Positions 10,916-21,777 of a DNA stretch of 64,000 nucleotides are shown here, one piece after another (position 1 is the first letter of the stretch; each line of letters begins with the position of its first letter). The DNA is from Flammulina velutipes (Eukaryota > Basidiomycota > Agaricomycetes > Agaricales > Physalacriaceae), in the NCBI GenBank assembly GCA_011800155.1, contig CM022378.1, positions 1,860,001 to 1,924,000 of the forward strand. The letters are read 5' to 3'. The notes under the pieces were generated by a model, which was not told the origin of the DNA, did no database searches, and worked only from the letters and a program-made list of their open reading frames with translations. Both the position numbers and the translations under genes were made by a program.

Positions 10916-11176
10916 ATGGTTACGTATGTGTATATGTATATGTAAGAAAATTGCTCACAATGTTTTGTTTAATGCAACAATGTTTTGCCGTGTTGCTTGT
11001 GAAGTCGAAACAACATTGATACCCAGATTCTTGCCTGAGACCATCTGCACGGCTGGCTCACATATGTATCATCGTTGTTGTGAATACATAAACAGGTAAA
11101 TCGAATCCTAGCCCTACATAAGAGTCGGCCCGTGAGCCGATCCCTTGACTATAAATGCTAAGATCTGAGTCCCATT

Positions 11177-12751
11177 CTACTCCTGCATGATCCACATATG
11201 ACGCGACAGCGTATACGCACTCGGCCTGACACGAATCCTCAGGCAGTCCCTAATGAAAGATCCCATATTACCCGGGATTGCACGGAGCATCGGAGGGTAA
11301 TGTGGCGTTATCCCGTTCTGCCATATCATGTCAATGCGAGCTGAGACGAGAAGAGGATAGGACTCACGTAGTACGGAGAAAGTTCTTGGAAATGTCTCTG
11401 GATCGCTGCGTCCCCGAAACCGATCCAAATGAGAACGACGCCAAGCGCCCAGATGTCCGACTTTGTCGACCAGCCAGCCGCTCGAGCGTTGACTTCGGGT
11501 GGCATGTAGTATGGAATGCCGACTTGACTGATAAAGTTATCTTCCGCGCGACCGTCTTCCAAGTGTAGCTCAGTCATGGGCAACAACAAAATAAGAAGTT
11601 TGAGGAACTCACTGACTGGTGGATCCCACGTATGTTTCGACAGCCCAAAGTCGATAATCTTGATTCTGTATTTGGCATCAAGAACAATGTTGTTCGTTGA
11701 GAGATCGCGATGGATGATGTCACGCGAATGAAGAGCCTGAAGGCCTAGGAGGACCTGCTTCGTGACGTGCCGCAACAGTCTCTCGCTGAATGGTCCACTC
11801 TGCCTCAACCACACGCTGAGAGGGCACCCTTGTACGTATTCCATTATCAATGCGTACTTGTTCTCTGCAGGGACATGTGCTGTGAAAAAGAAGAAATCGA
11901 TGCGGCGTCCCATGAGGCTGGAACGTGCTACTCACAGAAGGAGTAGTACTGAACGAGATTTCGGTGTCCAAGACGTGTGATATCGCTCATCCTCTTGCTC
12001 TCCTTGTGGATCAGCTGTTTCTTCCTCATTGTCTCCGTTTGGGTGTGGCCTGCATAGCTGATCATCTTTATGGCGCACAGCGAAGTGCACTTCCCAGTTG
12101 TCATGTCAACCCTGCTACCGAGAAAGACCTGTCCAAAGCCACCTTGGCCAATGGGAGCGCCTTTGTCGTACCGGATGTCTTTGGAAAAAGATGTTCAGAC
12201 AGGCTGTAATACTTGACAGAAATGATGGCATACTGGGATCTGCCCCGTCAGTCAAAGAAGTCATTGGCGCATTGGGAAAATACGCCTCGTAGAATGAGAA
12301 GACATCTTTCTCGGTTGGCAGGTTGCTGTTAAGGTAGTGAATGAGGGAACAATAAGCGTGGGAGATGCACGACTTACTTCCATCGAGCGAACTCTTCTCG
12401 ACTACGGCGGCGAATCTTTGACTCTTGTCTGGAACTGTCAAACCATCTGTGTGTAGCGTGTGAAGGTTCAGTACCGTACCTGTACACCCGGAGATCCGCC
12501 TTCACTACATCAGCCACCTGGGGATCCAAGACGCGAGTTCTCAAAGCATTATTGACAAGTGAACGATCTCTGATAAGAGTAAAGCGCTAAGCATGGACGA
12601 TAATCCTGTATAGCATAGCCACTAACCTCACGAGAATCGGCGTCAACGCCGCTTTGAGGTCGGGGTCCACTTCGTTCGCCATATTGTCACTGAAGTCGCG
12701 GAAAACGTCTGAAAGGCGTCGAAGAGGGTCTTTGCGAGTTCTAGGAGGCAT
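11177..12751 (-). CDS. Ser/Thr protein kinase, left copy, 8 exons, 398 aa
   Basis: The model is complement(11177-11317, 11368-11555, 11613-11879, 11936-12178, 12234-12325, 12378-12428, 12480-12569, 12627-12751). Every phase agrees with the mirrored copy at 40161. An N-terminal helical region of about 120 residues precedes the kinase domain. Visible motifs are the Gly loop GQGGFGQVFLG, AIKM with the ATP-binding Lys, the catalytic loop HRDLSTNN, DFGLSK, and PPE in place of APE. All catalytic residues are present, so activity is expected. The protein ends soon after the C-lobe. The substrate is unknown. The TATA-like sequence conserved upstream of the right copy is altered here. Confidence 0.9.
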
Positions 12752-13059
12752 TAGAAAGAAAGTGGCAACGGACAAGAGGAGGAAACATACCCAAACCGTT
12801 CTTATATGTAAAAAGTGCTGTTAACAAGACCGTGGCATCTTTATTGTATTAGATAACAATAGCCCGAGTACTTTGATTCGAGTACATTCCTGACTTGATT
12901 GAAAAGGATCAGAGGGAAGATGGATTGAAAGACGACCATAGTCATAATAATAGGAGCGACATATCAAAAGAAAAGTAGGGTAGAGTCTGTATGTATGTTA
13001 GCTACAATAGGCAAAGAGTTGATTGTAAATAGGGAGACCGTATCTTTGCTTCGACGAGA
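12752..13059. other. kinase promoter and coiled-coil gene 3' flank
   Basis: This matches 39855-40160 in reverse complement at roughly 80% by eye, clearly lower than the adjacent coiled-coil gene. The kinase TATA reads ACATATAAG here and TTATATAAG in the right copy. Confidence 0.5.
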
Positions 13060-13486
13060 CTAACGACCAGGATCTGAGTGGCATGATAGATGCAGATATG
13101 GGTTGTCCAGTGGAGTAGAAGAAGATGAACGTGACGCATCTAAGGCAGGGAGCGACGGGCTCGTCGAAGCAGACGCTTCATCCACTGAACGTTGATTGAA
13201 AAAGCCTTCCCAGTCCGCACCAAGAACCTTGCCCTCGGGAGGGCGTGCAGTCGCAGACGAACCCCCATGAGTGGCATAAGCAGACTTTCCCACCGCTTCT
13301 GGCAAAAGCGGGAGATCTAGCGCATCTCTGTAGTAAAGCGTGACAGATTGTAATTGAGTTTGGTCCATGTATAATGCCCTAGTTAATCACTTTTCAACTC
13401 AACTCGAACTCGACTCGAACTCTAATAAACTTGCTCAACTCACACTTTTGAACTTGATCAATGATGAGTAATAAAATAAAAGGACA

Positions 13487-13570
13487 ACCACGAGGGATCG
13501 AACATGCGACCTCGGCGTGAAGTCGATACGGTATAGCCTCGCAAACCACTAAGCCATTAAGCTACGCATA
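13487..13570 (-). other. tRNA-like module at the left side of the hAT-like element
   Basis: Minus strand: an A-box-like TAGCTTAATGG (13554-13564) and a B-box-like TGTTCGATCCC (13494-13504) are spaced about as in a tRNA gene. The T stem does not pair properly, so this is tRNA-derived or tRNA-like and not a functional tRNA. It points toward the left terminus of the element. Confidence 0.6.
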
Positions 13571-13714
13571 ACTGTAATAACGAAGCATCATAATGCTTCG
13601 TTCACTGCATTTCCGTAGGTAAGTGGGTGCCAAACTAAGTTACATCCTCGTTTCTTTTCCTTTCTCCTCTCCTTTCTCCTCCCTTCTATCTCGTCAAAGC
13701 ATCCTCCCGCCCTC

Positions 13715-13862
13715 CTGCATCCCCACCTCGCTGCCAAAAGTCGACGCCCACAGTTTTGAACACCCCGCGGGCTCGTTACGCACATCCGCCCGTCTGCATC
13801 ACCGCCTCACTGCCAAAAGTCGAAGGCACGCCCCGCGGACTCGTTGCGGCCCCGCAAACTCT
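13715..13862 (+). repeat. imperfect tandem duplication inside the hAT-like element
   Basis: The motif CTGCCAAAAGTCGA occurs twice (about 13731 and 13811). Each is followed by a CCCCGCGG(G/A)CTCGTT block, giving two diverged units of roughly 70-80 bp. Confidence 0.65.
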
Positions 13863-14369
13863 TTTCGGCCCTTATCCACCCTCCACAGGTGACGTCTTGC
13901 CCCACAGGGTGTTGAACGGCCGGCCGTTCGGCGTTCCAACCGCATTTCCCTACCGTCGTCTCGGCTCCTAGAGTCGATGGCAAGCACATTGAACACTTCC
14001 CGGACTTGCTTCTCACCAATACCACCAATACTGCCCACCTCTGCCACCACACCAACCCAAAAATTAAATCTGCCCAGTCGGCAAGTCATTTACATTCTGT
14101 AATCATTTGTTACCACTCTAATGTGATCACCTTTCCCTCTTGTTTCCCGCACTCCCGTCACCTGAACTTGATTTGAGTTCAATCCGGATCCAGTTGAACA
14201 GGAACTCGAACTCAAGGCCAGGTGAATTGAGTATGAGTCCAGTACAATTTAACCTTGAATTGAGTTCAATCAACTCAAATCAATTTCATCTATTTTGGGG
14301 AAAAAAACAAAGACAAGTCCATTGCCATGGACGCGAGTGATCACATAGAGTGGCCCACTATTACTTGAT

Positions 14370-14462
14370 AGTATGGCTAAATAGTGTAACGGCATCGGCG
14401 GCGAGCACTTTTGAGAGCGTCACTTCGGCGAGGCTACCGTTCGATCCTCGTCCGTCACCGTT
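14370..14462 (+). other. tRNA-like module at the right side of the hAT-like element
   Basis: An A-box-like TGGCTAAATAG near 14373 and a B-box-like CCGTTCGATCCT near 14437-14448. It resembles the left module (both have ACTTC..CG.CGAGG before the B box) but lies in the opposite orientation, so both modules point outward. A T-rich stretch follows at about 14461. Confidence 0.55.
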
Positions 14463-15593
14463 TTTAATGCTGCATAGGTTTGGTTACATTCGCTCAACTC
14501 GCATCACGAGTTGAGTTTGAGTTGAGTTCAAAAACGGTTAACTAGGGCATTATACATGCAATGAACTCAATTACAGTCTGTCACCCTGTTGCTCTGTAAC
14601 GCACGCACACGTCCTCCATCGGGGTTCCAGTAGTAGACGCGACGTCTTCCAACACGGCGCGGAGCCTACTCTGGGAGGCGATCTGGAGTTGATGCACGAC
14701 GGAGTCGGCGAGCTCACGCGTGTTCGCGAGTTGGGTTTGGAGATGTGTGAATTCGTTCTGGCCAACGATGAGTTGCTCCCGCAAGGTATCGCATTCTTGC
14801 GTAGATTGGGCGAACTGACGGTAGATGAGGACGGGGTCCAAAGAAGCTCGATGTTGAGTATTGAGAGTAGCAGTATTCCGCTCGTCGAGCTGTACCAAGG
14901 AATGTAAGGCAGTGACTCGTACAATTGTAGTGGGAAAACATACCATCGCCTTTAGTCTCGCAATTTCATCCGCCTGCTGCCGTTTCTCTGCCTCGGCAGC
15001 TAGACTGCTCTCTTGTAGGAGCATGTAGTCCTTCGTCTGTACCTCCAGCTGTGTCCTGAGCTTTTTGTTCTCCTCGAGCACCCGCCGACGATCGACATCA
15101 ACGGTCGCCTTGCGCTGCAACAATGCCTTGATTTCGTCCTGGCATGTCGAGAGTTTCTCGACGAGAAGTGCGTATTCCTTCCGGACTGTCGTGAGGTCTT
15201 CCTCTACGGAGGCGAAGCGATGAAGGAGACGTGATTTCAGATTGCAGCGGCCCATAACCTCCTGGAGCTTCATCCTCAGCATGGCTGCTGTTCGTCTGCT
15301 CTGCTTCAACTCCTCTCGAAGGGCTGGGTCGACGCGATGAGTCGTTGGTAGTTCCTTGGCTACACGTCGGTTATTGTATTGTTCAGTCTAAACGAACAAT
15401 AAGCTTGAAATGCACAAGTTCAGCTAGATGGAACGCACCAGTATCTCATGAAGAGGGCGAGATAAGCCAGTCGTCTCTGTTGCGCGCTTGTATGGCTGTA
15501 GAGGTTGAGAATTGTGAAGAACAGAGCAAGCAGAGCACTTACCGACGCAGTTCGCGGTTTGGTAGCTTCATAGAGAGTACGGTGGACAGGCAT

Positions 15594-16200
15594 GTTCGTA
15601 GTGAGAAGTAAAGCAGATGGTATGGTCTTCCATTACAACAGCCTTGATTTTTTGGGAGGACAATGAATAAACAATGCGAGAGAAAAAGGCCATCATGGTA
15701 GTTTCTGACCAAGCGTCGTTGCTTACCAAATCAATGTGGCGTTAGAATTATCTTAAACGAACTCAAAGAGGTGCGAGATATTAAGTATTAGATTATGCAG
15801 ACGAGATTACAATACTAGGCGATAACATTACGATAGGAAGTATAATACCGGGAGAAGGGAGAAACATATCTGGAGAATTATGCGAACAGTAATATAGAGA
15901 ATCCGAGAATACAGAAACGAGACACAGGGAGTTCCGCAAAGACTGGGACAAGGCGATCCACGAACGGGAAGACAGAAGGCTCTGCCGGGTATAGGTGACG
16001 GGGACGGAAAAGGGAAGCGGCTGGCCTGCACGCAATAGACAATCATAGGTCCAATTCCTAGCCAAGAAGAACTCGTCGTCGACAACGCCACTACCGGACT
16101 ATGGATGCGCCAGTCCGGCAGTAGCTTACGGGGGGCTTGGAAACTGTGGATTAGGACCGCCCGGAGGACCGCCCAACGAGGGCTAGTAACCGGGCAAAGT
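15594..16200. other. intergenic region, near-identical in the two arms
   Basis: It holds the 5' flank of the coiled-coil gene and the 3' flank of the 517-aa gene. It matches 37991-38601 in reverse complement with only scattered differences although it is non-coding. Open frames such as that at 15828-16211 are shared with the other arm simply because the DNA is conserved. Confidence 0.6.
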
Positions 16201-17910
16201 CTACACAGCACACGAGACGTCGACTCGAGGTGGGTCCTGCAGAGACGATAACTGATGCGTCAGAATCGCCCCCACAGGATTGGCTCCACCAGTCGCGTAA
16301 GTCTGCCCCCCTTCGAAACTTGAGTGGTCCAGGCGAAGATGGGTCCAGATGTCGAGGCGGCAGGACATGTTAGTAAGGTGTCCGCGTCGGTCTGGAACGA
16401 ATGTCAGTGCTGAAGGATGAAGACTAGGATGATAGGCGTACCAGTAAGCAGAAGCAACGAATGAATCCAGAAACGAATCGGCCTAATAGTCCCAGGTTTG
16501 CGTATCTAATTGACAAGTCAGGATACAGTAAAATCCAAAGGATAAAACAGCTTACCCACTGCGTCGTCAATCGTCATACGACGCTCGTCCAATCCATTGG
16601 CAAACGTGCCATACGAAACATTCACTGAAAGGTGACACCACTGCAATTCAACATCCTCAACCCGCGGACTGACGGCGCCCAAGGTACTCGGTATGTGTTT
16701 TCGCAGTGGTGCTGCCTTGACTTGTTGCCAGTTTTCTTTCGACGATATCGAACGACCAGATAAGAACGTCGGTCGGTTGGATATTCGTGTCGAAGAACCA
16801 AAAGCTTTGCGCTTCGTCAAAGCGCTCTGCGTTGGTCGCACCGAAACTGGCAGTTGTCCAAGGGCTAACAAAGAGGTTAGAGATGAACATGACCAAAGGC
16901 AAACAGAATCTCATACCCCTCGTGCCGTTGGACGTCTTGTGACGCTCGTCCAAATCTTGGGCATAGTCGTCATAGGAAACATCTTCGAGTTTCCGGAAAT
17001 CTGAGTGCTTTCGTAGAGGCTTACGAGGCGAAGTACATCGCACAAGATGAGATATCGCTCGGTTCGTTGCCTGAATCGGAAGCAGGACAGATGATGGAAC
17101 AGCGGATCGTGCTGATGCCCTCGTAATTCCATTACGGCCCTTCGTCCGCGCGGCTCTCTGGAGAGGCTTGACAACGTGTGGCGAAGGAATGGGCGAAGGT
17201 GATGGTGAAGGGGGGGACGGGAGGGCTGTATATTCCGGGACTACCGGAGCGTTCTTGATGACGACGCTGTGAACTGCGACTTGTCGAGGAAGATCCATGC
17301 GAGGAAGGACATGCTCGTGAGCTGGTTGTTGCCATTCAGCGGGGATCCAGCGCAGGGTGGCGTCGTCGTCGAACTCTTCTTCTTCCTCTTCTTCGTCCTC
17401 GTCTTCGTATTCTTTGTCCTGGAACCAGTTCATGCAGAAGTCAAGGCTGACCTCGGGCTCGACCACGGTTTTAGGAGCGTGCAGCTCGGCGATGGACGTA
17501 GACGCCTGAGGAGGACAGACGGGCTCATGTTCGACGATAGGTTTAGGAGCGTGCACCAACTCCTTGATGAACGTCGACGACGGAGGAGAACAGGCGGTCT
17601 TGGTGTATTCGGGAAGCGACTCGAAGATGTCGATCTGGACAGATTGCATATCAGGAGTCTGACCCTCGAGAGCCTTGCGACACTTGGGGCGCCACATAAC
17701 CGGAAGTCCTTGCAGTCGGGCCTCCATCTCAGGACTGAGACGCGAGGGCGATACGACCTCTGAGGGATCATTAGGGGTCATTAAATAAGAGAAAGCGTCG
17801 AACAGTGAGCTCGTACCATGGACTTTGGGACAAGAGGACTTGGTCCGTCGTCTGAAGCACCGCTGGAGCTTCTTGGACACAGTAGAGCAGAGGGATGGCG
17901 CAATAGACAT
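16201..17910 (-). CDS. uncharacterised protein, left copy, 4 exons, 517 aa
   Basis: The model is complement(16201-16391, 16442-16505, 16560-16864, 16917-17910). Phases agree with the mirrored gene at 36284. The start is the ATG at 17910; the longer open frame has only a TTG upstream. The N terminus is basic (KKLQRCFRRRTK). A middle part has a strongly acidic run followed by FDDDATLRWIPAEWQQP and a Pro/Ser stretch. The C-terminal half is basic and Ser/Thr-rich. No transmembrane helix, signal peptide or known domain is recognised. The last two exons were chosen because they keep the same open frame in both copies. Confidence 0.75.
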
Positions 17911-19208
17911 GATAGCAGAAATCAAGTATAGGCGCAGCGATAATGCAAGTATGGGTTCAAGATGGGAGAGACATTTTGTCAACTTGTCTCAAATAAAGCT
18001 GAGCGATCGGTATCCAAAAATAGCTCCAAGGACGCGACGAAGATGTGTCCCATGCGTACTGGTGCCAATGAAGATCATGAATATACTCATAGCTCGAGAG
18101 AGTGAGACGACGTGTACAACTTGGAGTTGACAATGGTGGTTGAAGTGGAAGAACAGTATCAATTCCGGCCCGGGTCGACCGCACGATCGAACCTCCAAGC
18201 TTAGCTGAATTCAACGCGATGGGCGTTGATTCTTGTACACTGACCGAGGCGCTTGTTGACTTCTACGTACAGTGACTCACTGCCTCATGCGATATCTACT
18301 CATTACACCAACTAGACATTGACAGGTGAATGATTTTGTATATCAACCTGTGTAATTTATCTGTTGTTCGACCTACAGCATCCTGTCGCTATCTAGTTCG
18401 GGCCTTCTGGTCCCAGGGGAGGCCATTTCATTATGCTCTACATCCATATAGCTACATAACACTACTCCGATAATCCCAGGACGTGCGGCGACAGGATTTG
18501 GCGGGGTGCTGTGGCGTCTGAAGCTGGTTCTCATGGCACCAGCACTACAGAATGGCAGCTCTTTGGCCAACACGCTTCAGCCATTTTGAGTTCTATACAT
18601 TCATTTTGACTGCTATGATCATATGTGATCAGCATACTACGATAGGCCGTGTGGCGCTCTCAGTTTAATGTGTCCATATCGGATATTCTTACCATCAGTA
18701 GCGCTTATCTCACGTAACTGTATATTCCCTTCTCAACTTCTGTTGGAGACGCTGGGAAATTTTACCTACGTCTATGCACTGACAACAAATGGCTATAATC
18801 AGCAGCTCAAGCTGTCCCGGTGTGGCACGATCAAATGCCACTAGTGCATTGATTCCCGGCGTTCGTACATAAATATAGGGATGAACTGAATAGCACATAC
18901 GCCATCTGACTCTGCACCAACTCTCTAGCCTCTTTCCATACAGTCTAGGAGCATTCTCCGTGTTTGCAAATCAGGGCGGTGGCAGTGCACGCAGTTCGGC
19001 AACAAGCGGCGCATCACGATTTTGCATCCGGTTCCACTCTTCCACTCACCTCCAACAGCTCCCAGCGAATAACGAAGAGGCTTGGCCTGGCGGTCGTGTT
19101 GCCACAGGTGATAATCCAGCCCTCACGTCTCGCTTACCCCACGTCAGGCTAACGTCAACCAAATCATCCGTTTAGTCTTCTTATTGAGGGTCACACCAGG
19201 CCCCCTTG
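17911..19208. other. intergenic region between orphan gene and transporter
   Basis: This divergent promoter region is about 360 bp longer than its counterpart at 35262-36283 and only partly alignable to it. A shared patch around GCTATTCAGTTCATCC is seen (minus strand near 18880). No gene is recognised. Confidence 0.4.
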
Positions 19209-19218
19209 ATATATATAT
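19209..19218 (+). promoter_or_regulatory. TATA box of the left transporter gene
   Basis: An ATATATATAT run about 75-83 bp before the ATG at 19292. The mirrored gene has the same run at 35322-35332. Confidence 0.6.
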
Positions 19219-19291
19219 GAACGATCGCGGTCAAGAAAAAGTTGCCAGTCGCCCTCAGCGCCTTTCTCGTTCTTGACGTTCAACCGCGACC

Positions 19292-21506
19292 ATGTCAGAA
19301 AAGGGCCTTACTGAGAAGACCAAGCTCAAATGGTGGCAGCATGTCCTTCAGATCCTTTGGGACCATGACATGTTCACAAAGGTTCGTTCATTGTTGTGTA
19401 CTTATCTCTCCACTAACCGTCCATGTACTGTACATTGTAGTCGGCAGCCGAACGGGCGCTAGTCTTCAAGGTGAAGATTTCATCTCGCTTACTTCGCATA
19501 AGGGACATCAACTGATGACGCCCTAGCTGGACGTGGCTATCCTCACTAGGTTCGTCAAGGATGATCGTCAGAGAAACTTGTGCTGACGTTCGTTCCGCTA
19601 CAGTATCTGCTTTGGCTGGTGGTTAAAGTACATCGTAAGTTTTACCATATTACTGAAGTGTGTCCGAACTCATAGCTGGAGTAGGATCAAGCCAACTTGT
19701 CCAACGCATATGTCTCCGGTATGAAGGAGGACCTGAACATCCAGGCAAACGAGTAAGCCGATACACCGTACTCTGTTACTGGTTCTAAACTAGATCTCTA
19801 TAGGTACACATACATGGGTCGGTCCTGCCTTTTACGTTGTTCCGCGATGACGCCTCATGCTTTCGAATAGGTACCGCGTACAACATCGCGCTAACGATCA
19901 TGCAAGTCCTTCTATTCCATCAACGGGTCCATCACTCATTCGCTCATTTTAGGACATTGTTTTCCAACATAATCGTCCTCAAAGTTCGCCCGTCGATTTT
20001 CTTACCTGTGTGTGAGATTGGATGGGGTATCTTCACGTGAGTATACTGCTCCGTGTCGGAGAATGACCTTCTAATGGGGCGCCATGACAGGTTTGCACAA
20101 GCCGGTGCGACCTCGTCCACACAGATGTATGCCTTCCGTGCGCTTCTGGGCTTTTTTGAAGCATGTACGTCCCCACTCTCCTATCGCATATTCCCCGCAA
20201 TTTATCATGCCTGTCCCACAGCCTTCGCACCAGTGACCATCTTCCTACTCGGCAGCTGGTACACCAAAGAAGAGATGGCGAAGCGTATGTCTGTGTGGTT
20301 CATCACAGGGCCAGCTGGCCAGGCATTCTCTGGCTTCCTTCAGGCGGCAATCTACAGTGGCCTGGAGGGCGTCCACGGTATCAGGGGCTGGCGATGGCTT
20401 TACATCGTCTGTGGATGGTTTGTCCTTTCCTATTTTATCTCGTTATCGAATCTAACCGTCTTGATTGATAGCATGACTGTTCCTGCTGGCGTCATCCTTT
20501 TCTTCACCTTGCCCGATTTCCCCTCTAATACCCGGTCTTGGTTCATCACCGAAGAAGAGCGGCAACTCGCAATGACTAGGTGTGCGCGCAATGGTATGGT
20601 TCCCATCACTGGGAAGATCAACATGGCCACCGCAAAGCACATATTCTCCCACTGGCGTTTCTGGGTCATCGTTCCCATCTACATTATCTACGCCTGCTCG
20701 ATCCAGGACTACAATTATTTCGCAATCTGGCTCAGTAAGTCTTTCACTTTTTTTCGTACTAGCCTTTCAAAACTTAACCCTCCTAGGTCGTAATGGCTAT
20801 TCCGTAGCTGATCGCAATGTCCTATCTGCTGCGATGTTCTGTATCGGTATCCCGTTCCAGATGTTCTACGGGTACATGTCTGACCGTACTGGGAACCGCT
20901 GGATGTGGCTCTCGGGACCTATGGTCCTTTCCAGTATCCCCTTGGGTATCTTGGCCATATACCCCGATAACAAGAAGATGAAGCTCTGCTCCTTCCTCTT
21001 TGCGAACATCGGCTTCGTTACTCACATCTTCTACACCGTAACGAACGAGGTACGTTTCATTCTTTCTGCTTCATGCTTTTGCTCACTTTTTTTTGTAGAT
21101 ATGCAAAGATAATGCTGAAGAGCGCGCGTTCATTATCAGTGCCATGAACGCTCTTGTGCGTGCTTTCCTAAGTTTCTGAGTGGACACTGACACTGACACT
21201 TGCTCTAGTTCTACACAACCAACTCATGGCTCCCCATCCTTATCTTCCCGCAAACTGACGCCCCCGACTTCCGCAAAGGTTTCCCGACCAGTTGGGCGTT
21301 CACCTTGTTATCGATCCCTCTCTTCTGTACGTCTCGTTTCTTTCATACATCACATTGCTCTGACTCTGGATTTAGACATTTTACACCTGATGCACCAAAG
21401 GCAACTGCGTAATCAGGCCGTCGACAATTCGTCTGATGAGGAGGATGCCTCTTCCCATGAAAACGAGAAGAAGGAAGATCCTAACGTGCAAATTCCCGTG
21501 TTGTAG
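19292..21506 (+). CDS. MFS transporter, DAL5/ACS family (Liz1/Fen2-like), left copy, 507 aa
   Basis: Fourteen exons: 19292-19381, 19441-19470, 19527-19549, 19604-19634, 19685-19752, 19804-19817, 19871-20036, 20091-20164, 20222-20417, 20472-20734, 20787-21049, 21099-21155, 21209-21326, 21376-21506. All phases join. Family features include VRPSIFLPVCEIGWGIFTFA, LLGFFEA, GSWYTKEEMAKRMSVWF, the loop motif GYMSDRTGNRW and about 12 membrane segments. DAL5-family carriers import anionic nutrients such as pantothenate, nicotinate or allantoate by proton symport; the substrate here is inferred only to that level. It points toward the metabolic core, as does its mirrored copy. Confidence 0.88.
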
Positions 21507-21777
21507 ACGGTGTTATCTTTGCTTTGCTGTGTGTAATCTGTAGCACTTTTAATCTTTAGACAATTTGCTTTCTGGATGTCTGTACCATGCACCCCTACAC
21601 AACTTCGGAATAACCTTGTCGACCAATGTCAATGCGCACTGCCCGTCAGGCCTCAGTTTTGTTATCATCACCCAAGTAGCCAAGTAGTACGAACTAGACT
21701 AAGAGCATGCATTAGTAGTACAATACATCGAAAGCACAACAACGAAACCAAGACATAAATAGCAAGTAGATGTAGGC

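Larger units (their letters stand above)
13333..14591. mobile_element. non-autonomous hAT-like transposon, 1.26 kb
   Basis: Comparison with the uninterrupted right copy defines the borders. The target word CTCTGTA flanks both ends (13326-13332 and 14592-14598) and occurs once in the right copy. The ends are inverted repeats of about 54 bp (13333-13387 and 14538-14591) with a CAGGGTGACAG-type terminus at the right end and a slightly decayed one at the left. Many CTCAACTC/GAGTTGAG motifs lie just inside both ends, as hAT subterminal repeats do. No transposase frame is present. The target duplication is 7 bp, or 8 bp with one mismatch; 8 bp is usual for hAT elements. Confidence 0.85.
13060..15593 (-). 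pseudogene. coiled-coil protein gene, left copy, disrupted by an insertion
   Basis: Exons at 15543-15593, 15439-15495, 14944-15387 and from 14889 match the intact right copy (38602-39854) almost residue for residue. In exon 4 the frame runs into the 13333-14591 insertion and meets a stop at 14581, so about 286 of 366 residues remain. The missing C-terminal part continues beyond the insertion at 13060-13332 and is still open, except that its last residues differ from the right copy. The truncated protein could still be made, because most of the coiled coil lies before the break. Very few substitutions separate the copies, so the disruption is recent. Confidence 0.88.
8490..21570 (+). repeat. 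left arm of a large inverted duplication
   Basis: The reverse complement of about 32990-44125 aligns with this segment from end to end. The outer border is seen at GATCAATTCCCACG (8571 here, mirrored near 44050). The inner border is just past the transporter stop codons, where GCTGTGTGTAATCTGTAG is shared (about 21522-21540 and 33021-33040). Gene order is F-box, kinase, coiled coil, orphan, transporter. The arm is about 2 kb longer than its partner because of the 1.26-kb insertion, a longer F-box tail and a longer stretch at 17.9-19.3 kb. Confidence 0.93.

Noticed and set aside
13487..13570. Calling the left module a functional tRNA gene
   Set aside because: The A and B boxes are fair, but the T stem and acceptor stem do not pair.
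13623..14089. Open frames inside the hAT-like element as a transposase
   Set aside because: All are under 100 codons with no DDE or BED-finger features, so the element is treated as non-autonomous.
15793..16211. Minus-strand frames shared with 37980-38404 as a conserved gene
   Set aside because: Conservation is explained by the near-identical tract. Frames have no motif, and differences include frame-shifting single-base changes.
16657..17982. Start of the orphan protein at 17982 (and 36212 in the right copy)
   Set aside because: That position is a TTG, not an ATG. The first ATG in frame, conserved in both copies, is at 17910 and 36284.
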